DNA of 64,000 nt from DATHTS01 sp965219305 (GTDB lineage Bacteria; Acidobacteriota; Blastocatellia; Pyrinomonadales; Pyrinomonadaceae): the NCBI GenBank assembly GCA_965219305.1, contig OZ244725.1:1860001-1924000 (forward strand), in the 5' to 3' direction. Below the pieces are notes generated by a model. The model was given only the letters and a program-made list of their open reading frames with translations. It was not told the origin of the DNA and did no database searches. This document shows positions 35,570 to 44,589 of the stretch, piece after piece (position 1 is the first letter of the stretch; each line of letters starts with the position of its first letter). A program made the position numbers and the translations under genes.

Positions 35570-37371
35570 AAATAAAAATCGCGGTCGTTTTAACAATTGT
35601 CGGCGCAATAATTTACGTCTATTCGCAAAACAAAAATTCCGATTTCGCGCAAGCCGGAGATTTTCCGCGCGGCGCGGTCAGCTACGCACAATTTGCCGAT
35701 TTGCCGCAGTTTATCGAACTCTGGGAAAATTCCGATCTAAAAAAAAATTATCTGCAAAGCGAAAATTTCCGTCAATTTCAAAACCGTAATCTGGCGTTAA
35801 AACTCACCGAAAGATGGAAAGAATTTAACGATGCCGCCGGATTTCCGCTCGATTTTCCGGTGTTCGGCAAAATGGCGAAAATGCGAGCCGCGTTTGCCGT
35901 CTATGACATCGGAAAACTTGATACGGTTTTTATCGCGCCGGTTAACGAAGAAATTTTCGCGACAATCGGTTTTGTCGAAAAAAAAGACAGATTCGAGGAA
36001 AACGCGCTCGAAGACGGCACGAAATTTTACAGCCAATCTTTTAAGGTTGACGGCGGCAGACAATCGCAAAAACTCGTTTTCTCCAACTATAAAGGGCGTT
36101 TTGTTCTGGCAACCGATGAAAAATTGTTTTTGCGGACAATTGCCGTGATCGGCGGCAAAAACGCGAAAGATTCTTTAGTGGATGAACCGGATTTCGAGAA
36201 TCTGAGCCGGAAACAAAGTCCGCACGCGGCGACGTTTTGGGTGAATCAGGCGAAATTAAACGAAGATTATTATTTTAAGCGTTATTGGTTGATGTCGAAC
36301 CGCGAAAATCTGAAAAAATATCGCGCCGCGATTTTCGACTTTGAACCGTCAGAAGAAAAATGGACGGAACATCGGACGATTTTATTAGCCGAAAAACAAA
36401 GCGTGAAGGCAAAAATCAAAGAAAGCGAGTTTCAAAAATTGATCGAAATAATTCCCGAATATGCAGCATTTTATAATGTGCAAACAATTGAAAATAATGA
36501 AGATGCGATTTACAAAACGCTTTTTGAAAATTCTGTAAAGCCACAGTTTGCCGAAAAAAAACCTTCTTGGAATTCGAATGATTTCGCTTACACGGATTTT
36601 GGTTTGTCGAGCGAAATCGGTTGGCACGATTACGATTATCTGGGTGAGAAATTCGACGAGAAAATTGATGTTGAAGAAGAAAATTTTCTCGTCGAACCGG
36701 AAATGTTTACAAGCAATGAAGATTTTTCAAATTCTCTGCGCGAAATCCTCGCGCAGGCGCAGCCGAAAATCGTTTTGAGCGCGGTGAATCCGCAAATTAT
36801 GCCTGCGCCGCTTTTAATGGAATTTAGAAGAATCGCCGTTTTAACTCTGGAAAACCCGAACAAATTAAACAACGAAAAACTTGAAAACCTGCTGGCGAAA
36901 AATCTTGAAGATGAACTGATAATTGCCGGAAAATCGGCGAAAATAAATTGGGAAACGAAAACCGAAAACGGCAAAACGTGGCGCGAATTGAATCCGCCGA
37001 CGCTCGGTTGGGGAATTGCTTATGTTTTAGACGACGATGATTTAATCTTTTCAAACAGTCCCGGTTTGCTGCGCAAAATCATTTTGCGCGAGCGAAAAAA
37101 TGATAATGAAAACATCGAAAAAATCGGCGATTCTTTTGATGAAATGACCGTGATAAATCTTTCGCAGCGAAAAGAAGCGTTCGACGTTTTGATGAATAAA
37201 TTAGCGTTTGAAGAATTGGATGTAAACAAACTCGAACCGGAAAAAGATTTTTTTACGGAAAATATCGGAAATCTTCTCGACGCGGGAAAAGATGTCGAAA
37301 AAATAGAAATACGGCGTGATTTTTCAGCAGATATTTTGCGTGAACAGCTGGATTTTGTTTTCAAAAGATAA
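35566..37371 (+). CDS. Membrane-anchored DUF3352-like protein
   Basis: The 601-residue protein has one N-terminal helix (KIAVVLTIVGAIIYVYS) and a large extracytoplasmic part. It shows two similar halves with patterns such as FVEKKDRFEENALEDGTKFY, RFVLATDEKLFLRTI and GIAYVLDDDDLIFSNSPGLL, which recall DUF3352-type proteins in which a domain repeatedly asks if a value is readable at a membrane. The assignment is by eye and uncertain. It is the last gene of the four-gene operon and translationally coupled to the giant TPR gene, so it is probably part of the same envelope complex. Confidence 0.65.
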   Translation: MKIKIAVVLTIVGAIIYVYSQNKNSDFAQAGDFPRGAVSYAQFADLPQFIELWENSDLKKNYLQSENFRQFQNRNLALKLTERWKEFNDAAGFPLDFPVFGKMAKMRAAFAVYDIGKLDTVFIAPVNEEIFATIGFVEKKDRFEENALEDGTKFYSQSFKVDGGRQSQKLVFSNYKGRFVLATDEKLFLRTIAVIGGKNAKDSLVDEPDFENLSRKQSPHAATFWVNQAKLNEDYYFKRYWLMSNRENLKKYRAAIFDFEPSEEKWTEHRTILLAEKQSVKAKIKESEFQKLIEIIPEYAAFYNVQTIENNEDAIYKTLFENSVKPQFAEKKPSWNSNDFAYTDFGLSSEIGWHDYDYLGEKFDEKIDVEEENFLVEPEMFTSNEDFSNSLREILAQAQPKIVLSAVNPQIMPAPLLMEFRRIAVLTLENPNKLNNEKLENLLAKNLEDELIIAGKSAKINWETKTENGKTWRELNPPTLGWGIAYVLDDDDLIFSNSPGLLRKIILRERKNDNENIEKIGDSFDEMTVINLSQRKEAFDVLMNKLAFEELDVNKLEPEKDFFTENIGNLLDAGKDVEKIEIRRDFSADILREQLDFVFKR

Positions 37372-37442
37372 ATTTTCCAAATAAACTTTGAACTACAAAT
37401 TTGTTTGACATTGAAAATCTGCAATTTATAATTTATAAATTT

Positions 37443-39452
37443 TTACAGTCGCGGCAGAGTAAAACTAAATTTTGAACCTTGTCCGTTTTCCGATTCTACG
37501 TAAACTTCGCCGCCGTGCTGTTCGATTACTTCTTTAACGAGCGATAGTCCTAAACCGGTTGATTCTTCTTCTTTGTCTTGCCCGTCGCGGGCGACGCGAT
37601 AAAATTTCTGCCAGATTTTTTCCTGTTCGCTCGTCGGTACACCGTAACCGCGATCTTCGACGACGACGCGCAGAAAATCGGCTTCCAGAATTGTCGAGAC
37701 AATTACGGAAGTTCTTTCGGGACTGTATTTTATGGCATTATCAATTAAGTTTGAAATAGCGCGGCGAATTAATCCCTGATCGCCTGCGACCGGTGGAATC
37801 GGTGTTTTTGTCTGTTCGACGAGACGAATTCGTTTGCGTTTGGCGGTTTCTCGGAAATCGCCGACGACTTGACTGACCATTGTGTCGAGTTTGACGGGCG
37901 ATTTTGTAACTTCCTGTTTATCGGATTGCTCAAGATTTGAAACTGATAAAAACGTCGAGAGCATTTTAGAAAGACGTTGAGATTCGTTGACCATAATTTC
38001 GAGATATTCGCGCGTTTCCTCACTGTGCGTATCATCAAGAAGCAAAATTTCCGCAAATCCCTGAATGCTCGTAATCGGTGTGCGAAGTTCGTGCGACATT
38101 AAGCTGACCATATCGCTGCGAAGCCTGGCGTTTTCTTTAATAGCGGAAATATCGTGAAAAGTAAGCAAAAAACACGCCGGTTTGAGAGCGACATTCGTAT
38201 CGTGAATCGAAGTGCCTTCATCGGGAACTTTAACGAGACTGATTTGCATTTTCAAAGTTTTATTGTCTTCGGGAAATTCGAGTTCCGAATGAAATGTGTC
38301 TCCGGTTTGTAAGACGCGGCGAAGTGCGATGCTCGGTTCGTTAAAAACTTCGGTTTTGAAGCGTTCGAGAAGACGAAAAATATCCAGTTGATTGATTTGG
38401 TTCACGTCTAATTTTGCAATGTGCCGCATTTTCCGGTTGACATACGCCAGTGTTCCGTCAAGATATGCGATGGCGTGCGCTTCTTTTAAATAAGAACTCG
38501 CCACCGTACTGAACGATTGTTCTTTGAGAATTCCCTGAATCAGATCGGTTGTAGCGAGCCTGTTTTCAGCCGAATATGTAGAAATGAAATTCCACCAGGA
38601 TTGATGTGGCAATTTGCGACTTCTGAGTTCGAGCCGCTGAAAATTTCGTGCAAGTTGTCCGCTAAAGGCTTCCAATAAATACAAATCCGCATTTTCAAAT
38701 TCGCCGCCCGATTTGACGGCTAAAACGCCGACCACGACATCTTCGCAAATTAACGGAAGTGCAACTTGCGCCGCATCTTCTTTGTTTTTGTCATTTTTTA
38801 TAACGGTCGTCCGCGTTTCCAATGCTTCTTCACAGAGCTTTACAATTTCGCGCCAATCATTCTGGCGTGCCACTGCGGACTCTGATTTATTTCCGTTTCT
38901 CGAACGTCCGACAGGTGTTAAATCTCCGTTCGGTTCGTGTCGGAAAACGACGGCTTCGGATAAAGGCAAAATCGTTTCGAGAAGTTTCAGACCACTTTCA
39001 ATACGCGAGTCTGCCGATTTCAATTCCAAAAGATGTCCGCTTGAGGCAAGAGTTAAAAGTTTCTCGGTGAGTTCTGCATCTATCAACCAGAGTTTTTTCA
39101 AATGAACAACCGAAATCGTTAATAAAATCGTTAAAGACATCGGAACAAAGAGCAGCGAAATATTAAAAAATGTATTGGCGGCAACGCTGACGATAAACCA
39201 CAAAAAAATAAAACTTACGACATACAGCACAAGTCGTTTAACACTAATTTTTTCCGCAAGGAAACCGAACAAAACGGCGACGGCAATTAAAACTGCGCCT
39301 TTCCACCAATGAAATTCAGTATTCGACGAATTTACAACTTCAAGTAAAAGCGCAAATGATTTTGCCGCGTAAAGCCAAATCGGAATGATTATTATGCCAA
39401 TCAGAGCAGAGATAAATAACGACGTAATTATACCTTTATTATTTTGTTTCAT
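37443..39452 (-). CDS. Membrane sensor histidine kinase with GAF and PAS domains
   Basis: The 669-residue protein has four N-terminal transmembrane helices (about 8-115), a GAF domain (about 145-275; ETILPLSEAVVFRHEPNG), a PAS domain (about 315-430; AIAYLDGTLAYVNRKMRHIA), HisKA with His in SLMSHELRTPITSIQGFAE, and HATPase (NLIDNAIKYSPERTS, EDRGYGVP, STGLGLSLVKEV). No response regulator is adjacent. It converges with the operon ending at 37371, with a 71-bp A/T-rich spacer. Signal unknown. Confidence 0.87.
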   Translation of the reverse strand: MKQNNKGIITSLFISALIGIIIIPIWLYAAKSFALLLEVVNSSNTEFHWWKGAVLIAVAVLFGFLAEKISVKRLVLYVVSFIFLWFIVSVAANTFFNISLLFVPMSLTILLTISVVHLKKLWLIDAELTEKLLTLASSGHLLELKSADSRIESGLKLLETILPLSEAVVFRHEPNGDLTPVGRSRNGNKSESAVARQNDWREIVKLCEEALETRTTVIKNDKNKEDAAQVALPLICEDVVVGVLAVKSGGEFENADLYLLEAFSGQLARNFQRLELRSRKLPHQSWWNFISTYSAENRLATTDLIQGILKEQSFSTVASSYLKEAHAIAYLDGTLAYVNRKMRHIAKLDVNQINQLDIFRLLERFKTEVFNEPSIALRRVLQTGDTFHSELEFPEDNKTLKMQISLVKVPDEGTSIHDTNVALKPACFLLTFHDISAIKENARLRSDMVSLMSHELRTPITSIQGFAEILLLDDTHSEETREYLEIMVNESQRLSKMLSTFLSVSNLEQSDKQEVTKSPVKLDTMVSQVVGDFRETAKRKRIRLVEQTKTPIPPVAGDQGLIRRAISNLIDNAIKYSPERTSVIVSTILEADFLRVVVEDRGYGVPTSEQEKIWQKFYRVARDGQDKEEESTGLGLSLVKEVIEQHGGEVYVESENGQGSKFSFTLPRL

Positions 39453-39600
39453 CGAATTTTTGCGAAATGTCCGGGTTTTGGATATGAAGAATTAGAAATG
39501 AAGCGCACAAACAAGCAACATTGTTTGTCATTAGAATTATGCGTTAAAACAAGACTAAAATCAAGGAAGTTTTTTATATTTCTAATTTAAGGTTCGGGTT

Positions 39601-39629
39601 TTGTCATTTCGCCCGAAAAAATTCATAAT
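39601..39629 (+). promoter_or_regulatory. Sigma-70 promoter of the DUF4149 gene
   Basis: TTGTCA (39601-39606), a 17-bp spacer and CATAAT (39624-39629) stand 22 bp before the ATG at 39651, giving an almost leaderless transcript. Confidence 0.6.
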
Positions 39630-39650
39630 AAACTGGGTTTTAGAAATCTA

Positions 39651-40184
39651 ATGAAATTTTTATCTGATATTAGGCTTTTATTGATCGGAATTTGGATCGG
39701 CGCGGCGTGTTTTTTCAGTTTCGCGGTTGCGCCGAGCGCGTTCGCCGTTTTGGAATCGCGCGAAATGGCTGGTTCAATTGTTTCAAGAACGCTTTTAATA
39801 GTAAATATCAGCGGTTTGATAATCAGCGCGGTTTTGCTTCTTACATCGTTTTTCAAACAAGACGGAATAAATAAATTTGCGCTTTGGACGGAAAGAATTT
39901 TGCTGATAATAATGACGGCGGCGTGTATTGTCGGGCAATTCGTAATCGGTTTTTGGATGTCTTCGATCAGATCGCAGTTAGGCAAACCGATTGAGGAAGT
40001 CGCACTCGAAGACCCGTTGAGAATTCAATTCAATACTTTGCATCAGTATTCCGTCTGGGCTTTGGTTACGGCAATTATCGCCGCGCTGATCGTATTTTTT
40101 ATCATTTCACGAAAAACATTTTCCGGCGCAAAAACTGTAAAAAATTCAAAAGATTTCGATTTTTCAAACGAATTTGTTCACTAG
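39651..40184 (+). CDS. DUF4149-family four-helix membrane protein
   Basis: The 177-residue protein has four transmembrane helices (about 5-27, 45-65, 80-105, 135-160). The first helix DIRLLLIGIWIGAACFFSFAVAP and the N-loop with LESREMAGSIVSRTL match DUF4149. Function is unknown; the family is found widely in Acidobacteria and Proteobacteria. The C-terminal tail is polar and Lys/Asp-rich. Confidence 0.75.
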   Translation: MKFLSDIRLLLIGIWIGAACFFSFAVAPSAFAVLESREMAGSIVSRTLLIVNISGLIISAVLLLTSFFKQDGINKFALWTERILLIIMTAACIVGQFVIGFWMSSIRSQLGKPIEEVALEDPLRIQFNTLHQYSVWALVTAIIAALIVFFIISRKTFSGAKTVKNSKDFDFSNEFVH

Positions 40185-40289
40185 AAAATAATCTCTGATC
40201 TTTGATTTTTTTAAGTTTTATTTCGAGAAGTTTAAGTTTTCGAGTCAAATTCTTTAATGAAAGATCAAAAATCAAAAACCAAATAATTT

Positions 40290-41081
40290 ATGGCACTTAT
40301 TGAAAAAAGAGGCGAATTTTCCGACCGTTTCCGTCGTTGGAACGGGAACGAAAACTTATCGAATTACCCGTTTGTCGAAAACGTTCACGCACCGTTTACA
40401 CCGGCGCGGCGTGCGCTTCCGATGCTCAATCTGGCGTTGATCTCGTCCGCCGGAGCTTATATTGACGGCACAGAACCGTTCGATCTGACAGCGAAAGACG
40501 GCGATTTGAGTTATAAGGAAATTCCGATTGAAATTGAAGCGGAAGATTTATTATATGCGGCGAAAGGCTACGATCCGGCGGCGGTTTTGGAAGATATGAA
40601 CGCGCAGATTCCGATTAAACGCCTGCTCGAATATGAAGCGAACGCCGTTATCGGCAGATTAAATCACGTCTGGTGGAGTTTGAGCAGTTACATTCCAAAC
40701 GCCGTGCGAGTCGCCGAAGAACTCGCGCCGAAACTTGCCGAAAGGCTTACGCGCTACGAAGTTCAAGCCGCGCTTTTAATTCCGTCAACGCGCCTTTGTC
40801 ATCAGACGCTCGGCATCATCGCCCGCGCCCTTGAAATGGCAAACATTCCGACGATGTTACTTTCTGTTGATCGGGGAATTACGGACAAAGTGCGCCCGCC
40901 GCGCACGGCTTTTTATGTCGGTGAATTCGGCGAAGTCGCGGGAAAAGCGGGCTGGAAACAATATCAATTGAGAATTCTCGACGAAGCGTTGCGTTGGATC
41001 GAAACATTCGATCAACCCGGTTATCGAAAACTTGGGGTCAAACTCGAGACCGAGACCGAAATGGCTCGCGGCGAACGATAA
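40290..41081 (+). CDS. Glycine/sarcosine/betaine reductase B-subunit-like protein (GrdB-like)
   Basis: The 263-residue protein resembles the GrdB/PrdB family in its order of motifs: a G-A-Y-I-D-G-T-E-P-F-D-L segment, KDGDLSYKEIPIEIE, ILY-type helix, NAQIPIKRLLEYEANAVIGR, and a C-terminal Rossmann-like half (LIPSTRLCHQTLGIIARALE). GrdB proteins of amino-acid-fermenting bacteria are selenoproteins, but no in-frame UGA is present and the place of the redox Cys/Sec motif reads RLCHQTL with a single Cys. It is therefore unlikely to be a reductase; it may use the fold for another, unknown reaction. It stands between DUF4149 and lepB, the latter 56 bp downstream. Confidence 0.7.
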   Translation: MALIEKRGEFSDRFRRWNGNENLSNYPFVENVHAPFTPARRALPMLNLALISSAGAYIDGTEPFDLTAKDGDLSYKEIPIEIEAEDLLYAAKGYDPAAVLEDMNAQIPIKRLLEYEANAVIGRLNHVWWSLSSYIPNAVRVAEELAPKLAERLTRYEVQAALLIPSTRLCHQTLGIIARALEMANIPTMLLSVDRGITDKVRPPRTAFYVGEFGEVAGKAGWKQYQLRILDEALRWIETFDQPGYRKLGVKLETETEMARGER

Positions 41082-41137
41082 TCTTTTAAATGATTTTCCG
41101 CAACTAAGTTTTTGTCCGTATCGTATTTTAAATTTAT

Positions 41138-41968
41138 ATGAGCAAAGAAACAGCGCAAGAAACAAAATCCGCCGAAGAAAAGCCGAAAGGTCCGCCGAAG
41201 ACGGTTTTCCGCGAGTATTTCGAGTCATTGGTCGTCACATTGATTATGGCGATTTTCGGAATGACGTTTATCGTTCAAGCCGTAACCGTGCCGACCGGCT
41301 CGATGCAAAATACAATTCTCGTCGGCGATTACCTGTTAGTCAATAAATTCGTTTACGCGCCGGGCGGTCAAACTTTGCCTTTTCTTCCGCAACGCAAAAT
41401 CGAGCGCGGTGACATTATCGTTTTTAAATATCCGGGCAACAAACTTCATCCGCGAATGGACAGTTCGCGCGGCATCGTTCCTTATCAAATAAATTATGTA
41501 AAACGTGTGGTAGGAATGCCGGGTGACACGGTTGAATTTCGCAATAATGAAGTTTTTATAAACGGCAACTTGCTTCCCGAACATCGAATAATCGGCGATG
41601 CCGACGATGATATTTCGGCACTTACGACGACTGAATTCGAAGAACAAAAGCCTGATGAAAAATACAGCGTTTATTATTCGGAAAATACAATGAAACCTGT
41701 TCTCGAAGGACGAACCGCAACGAGAGAAAGCTACGAATTCGGTGTTTCAGGGAAAATCACGAAAGTTCCAGAGGACAGTTTTTTCGTAATGGGCGACAGC
41801 CGCGACCGCAGCGAGGACAGCCGCTTTTGGGGATTTGTTCCGCGAAACTTGATAATCGGTCAAGCGATGTTCGTCTATTGGTCGTGTGATCGCGGTGCTT
41901 CGGATGGCGGTATGCTCGGCTGTATTACAAATCCGCGCTTGAGTCGGATTGGGAAAATGATTAAATAA
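41138..41968 (+). CDS. lepB: Signal peptidase I
   Basis: The 276-residue membrane protease removes signal peptides from secreted proteins. One transmembrane helix (about 28-50; SLVVTLIMAIFGMTFIVQAV) is followed by box B with catalytic Ser (PTGSMQNTILVGDYLLVNKF), box D with catalytic Lys (NYVKRVVGMPGDTVE), and box E (FFVMGDSRDRSEDSRFWGFV). An insertion of about 55 residues between D and E is usual for many species. Length is normal. The N-terminus is acidic/Lys-rich and cytoplasmic. Confidence 0.96.
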   Translation: MSKETAQETKSAEEKPKGPPKTVFREYFESLVVTLIMAIFGMTFIVQAVTVPTGSMQNTILVGDYLLVNKFVYAPGGQTLPFLPQRKIERGDIIVFKYPGNKLHPRMDSSRGIVPYQINYVKRVVGMPGDTVEFRNNEVFINGNLLPEHRIIGDADDDISALTTTEFEEQKPDEKYSVYYSENTMKPVLEGRTATRESYEFGVSGKITKVPEDSFFVMGDSRDRSEDSRFWGFVPRNLIIGQAMFVYWSCDRGASDGGMLGCITNPRLSRIGKMIK

Positions 41969-42048
41969 ATAGAAAAGCAGGAAATGGGAATTATTAGCCA
42001 AGAACTTAATATTTTCCATTTTCCACTTTCCGTTTTCCATTTTTCTCT

Positions 42049-42936
42049 ATGCTTAATTTCAACGAAGAAGTCGCCGTCGCGCTTACTAACAATCAACCTG
42101 TCGTCGCGCTTGAATCAACCGTTATCGCACACGGTTTGCCGTATCCCGAAAATCTCGAAACTGCTGTAAAACTCGAAAATGTAATCCGCGAAAACGGTGC
42201 GATTCCCGCGACGATTGCCGTTTTCGATGGCGAATTTCACATTGGTTTGAATGGAAAACAAATCGAAACTCTCGCAACTTCAAAAGAAATCAGAAAAATT
42301 TCGCGGCGCGATCTATCGGTTGCCGTGGCGAAAAAATTAAATTGTGCGACGACCGTGGCGACGACTTCATTTATTGCTCATCTTGCAGGAATAAAAGTTT
42401 TTGCGACGGGCGGCATCGGCGGCGTGCATCGCGGTTTTGCGAATGATGTTTCGGCTGATCTGCCCGAACTCGCACAAACGCCGATCACGGTCGTCTGTTC
42501 GGGCGCAAAGATCGTTTTGGATTTGCCCGCAACGCGCGAATGGCTCGAAACTCACGGCGTAACTGTTCTCGGTTACGGATGCGAAGAAATGCCCGCATTT
42601 TATTCGACGAAAAGCGGATTAGAAGTTGATGAAACCGTAAATTCCGCACCGGAGATTGCCGACATTGTAAAAGCGCGTGATGAACTGAAATTACAAAACG
42701 CCATTTTAGTGACCGTTCCCGTGCCTTCGGAATTCGAGATAGAATTACCGGAACTCGAACGATTTTTAGAATCATCGCTTAAAAAAGTCGACAAATTAAA
42801 CATCGCGGGAAAAGAGATAACGCCGTTTTTATTATCCGAAATGTCATTTCAAAGCGGCGGCAAAACCCTCAAGGCAAACATCGAACTTCTTAAAAACAAC
42901 GCTAAAATCGCGGCGCAAATCGCAGCCGAAATATAA
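42049..42936 (+). CDS. psuG: Pseudouridine-5'-phosphate glycosidase
   Basis: The 295-residue enzyme splits pseudouridine 5'-phosphate to uracil and ribose 5-phosphate. The signatures ALESTVIAHGLPYPENLETA, GAIPATIAVFDG, KISRRDLSVAVAKKLNCATT, VFATGGIGGVHRG and FYSTKSGLEVDE are those of PsuG. The usual partner kinase PsuK is not adjacent, so pseudouridine must be phosphorylated by an enzyme encoded elsewhere or the substrate may come from RNA decay. The preceding 80-bp spacer contains reiterated TTTTCCA words. Confidence 0.95.
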   Translation: MLNFNEEVAVALTNNQPVVALESTVIAHGLPYPENLETAVKLENVIRENGAIPATIAVFDGEFHIGLNGKQIETLATSKEIRKISRRDLSVAVAKKLNCATTVATTSFIAHLAGIKVFATGGIGGVHRGFANDVSADLPELAQTPITVVCSGAKIVLDLPATREWLETHGVTVLGYGCEEMPAFYSTKSGLEVDETVNSAPEIADIVKARDELKLQNAILVTVPVPSEFEIELPELERFLESSLKKVDKLNIAGKEITPFLLSEMSFQSGGKTLKANIELLKNNAKIAAQIAAEI

Positions 42937-43060
42937 ATACAACTTAATACCAAAACAATTTAAGTATGTTTGTTTATGCTTATTATTCCTGTCAATCCGC
43001 AGAGCGAACATCAGAGTTTATCTACAAGCGGTAGCCTGTAGCTTTTTATGATTTTGTTTT

Positions 43061-43107
43061 CAGTCTTCGTGCAGGCGCATCGAATCTGTCGCCTGCACGA
43101 AGGCTGA
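43061..43107. repeat. Intergenic hairpin
   Basis: CAGTCTTCGTGCAGGCG and CGCCTGCACGAAGGCTG pair with one mismatch. The hairpin lies about 125 bp after psuG. No T-tract follows directly, so its role as a terminator is uncertain. The rest of 42937-43230 shows a small CTACA...TGTAG hairpin with CTTTTT (43022-43046), a likelier stop for psuG, and no ORF. Confidence 0.6.
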
Positions 43108-43230
43108 GTTTGTTTTCTGATCTCTTCTACATCGCTGATCGCATATTAGCTAAACTCTTTCATCCGCTCTACGGATTGTTTAGAAATTAAATTTATTTAA
43201 CAAACTTTCCAAAATTACATTACACGCAGT

Positions 43231-43266
43231 AAAAAAGCCGTCTGAAACTATTTTCAGACGGCTTTA
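43231..43266. terminator. Bidirectional terminator before the 3D-domain gene
   Basis: AAAGCCGTCTGAAA and TTTCAGACGGCTTT form a 14-bp stem within A/T tracts. It can stop the minus-strand 3D-domain gene that ends at 43304. Confidence 0.85.
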
Positions 43267-43303
43267 AATATTCAATTGTAATTAGCGGATTTTACTTTCC
43301 GGT

Positions 43304-43870
43304 TTATTTTTTTCTGCGTTTGCCGTGGACTTTCACTTTAACGGTTCGGCGACCGAAAGTTCTTGCTTCGGAACAACTCGGAACCCAAACATCTAATTTA
43401 TTTCCTCTGACTGCGCCGCCCGTGTCGGCGACTAAATATGTTCCGCTGTATTTTCCGGCATCCATCGTGATACGAGTGCCGAGCGGTAAAACTCTTGAAT
43501 CAGCCGCGACGATTCCGCGACGGACGCTGCCGCCTGAAGCCGTTCTCCCGCGCAAACAATAAGCAGTTGCGCGAAAACTACGCATATTTCCGGCTTCGTC
43601 TTCGACATCTACGTCTATATCTTGTGTTTCTACTTCGTTTGATTCTGCTTTCTTTGCTGTTTGTCGGTTTGTGTCTTGATCTTGCTGTGGGATTTGATTG
43701 TCTTGTGGGATTTGGTTTTCTTCTTGGGAGAGTTGATTTTCCTGGATATTATTTTCCTGCGATACATTCGCTATTAGGGTTACTGCTCCGACGTGTCTTT
43801 CGTAGAAGAAAACTCCTACGAGTAAAATAAACAACGTTAGAACCACGCCGCTTTTAGCTAAATTTCTCAT
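43304..43870 (-). CDS. 3D-domain (RlpA/MltA-like) cell-wall protein
   Basis: The 188-residue protein has a signal/anchor helix (SGVVLTLFILLVGVFFY), a low-complexity Gln/Asn-rich linker (about 38-75), and a 3D domain (about 95-185): RATAYCLRGRTASGGSVRRG, VAADSRVLPLGTRI, YLVADTGGAVRGNKLDVWV, with the three conserved Asp residues. The 3D domain is a small double-psi barrel found in peptidoglycan hydrolases. Its role is presumably cleavage or remodelling of glycan strands. Confidence 0.85.
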   Translation of the reverse strand: MRNLAKSGVVLTLFILLVGVFFYERHVGAVTLIANVSQENNIQENQLSQEENQIPQDNQIPQQDQDTNRQTAKKAESNEVETQDIDVDVEDEAGNMRSFRATAYCLRGRTASGGSVRRGIVAADSRVLPLGTRITMDAGKYSGTYLVADTGGAVRGNKLDVWVPSCSEARTFGRRTVKVKVHGKRRKK

Positions 43871-44188
43871 TATAATAAAAATGCTCCTATATATGTGTAA
43901 ATAAAAAAACGGTAGATCTTTCTTAGGAATCAGCCGTTCAGTTTTTAAAATTTATAATAAATTAGTGAATTAAAATGTTTTTAAATCCGCCGTTTCAGCA
44001 ATTGTGCTAAAACAGTTTATGAAATTAACACAGAAAAACGGGCGTGTAAAGTCGAGCAAAGCCCGCTTTGTCCATCTCTGCTTTTGAAATATCCGCAAAG
44101 TGTTGTAAATTAACGGGTGAGCGAGCGTTGTTTCGCCGCTCATTTTCTACAGTTTCTACAGAATAAACAAGGGAGAAAATAATCATAT
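43871..44188. other. Intergenic region between divergent 3D-domain and PilZ genes
   Basis: On the minus strand the 3D-domain leader contains a weak hairpin ending in ACCGTTTTTTT (about 43907-43940), possibly an attenuator. On the plus strand two hairpins are visible: CGGGCG...CGCCCG-like (44039-44070) and GAGCG...CGCTC followed by ATTTTC (44121-44150), ahead of a GGGAGA ribosome-binding site for the PilZ gene. I searched for c-di-GMP and c-di-AMP riboswitch cores and saw none. Confidence 0.35.
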
Positions 44189-44554
44189 ATGCAAGAAAGA
44201 CGGCGCGGAAAGCGTCTTGTCATTTCGTTTCCGATCAGAGTGGAATGGAAGGACACGGACGGAAACAAAGTAACCGAAGAGGGTTTGACGGAAAACGTCG
44301 GACCGCAGGGCGCGTTGGTTTATCTGCCAAACTATTTGCCGTCCGTCGGCAGCAAAGTCAATTTAACCGTAACCGAAAACCCGAATGACGAAGTTACGGT
44401 CAAAGCCGAAGTGATTCGTCTCGAACGAAATCCGGGACATCCGCAAGCCGCATTGCAATTGACCGAATCTTTGCGGCTCTGGAAGAAAAAAGTATTTGAA
44501 CTCGCCGCCCAAACTCTCGCCGAACAAAAACCTGATGAGTGGGAAGATTGGTAA
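44189..44554 (+). CDS. PilZ-domain protein
   Basis: The 121-residue protein is one PilZ domain: the c-di-GMP-binding RRGKR arginine motif at residues 4-8 and the second motif TENVGPQGALVYLP, in which the usual D/N-x-S-x-x-G appears as N-V-G-P-Q-G. The Ser is thus not conserved, so binding may be weaker. It likely acts as a c-di-GMP effector for motility, adhesion or secretion. Confidence 0.8.
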   Translation: MQERRRGKRLVISFPIRVEWKDTDGNKVTEEGLTENVGPQGALVYLPNYLPSVGSKVNLTVTENPNDEVTVKAEVIRLERNPGHPQAALQLTESLRLWKKKVFELAAQTLAEQKPDEWEDW

Positions 44555-44589
44555 TTCGATTTTGGATTTTAGATTTTAAATTTCGTTTA

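Noticed and set aside
43871..44188. c-di-GMP or c-di-AMP riboswitch before the PilZ or 3D-domain gene
   Set aside because: Neighbouring genes made this plausible, but neither conserved core could be found on either strand; only weak hairpins are present.
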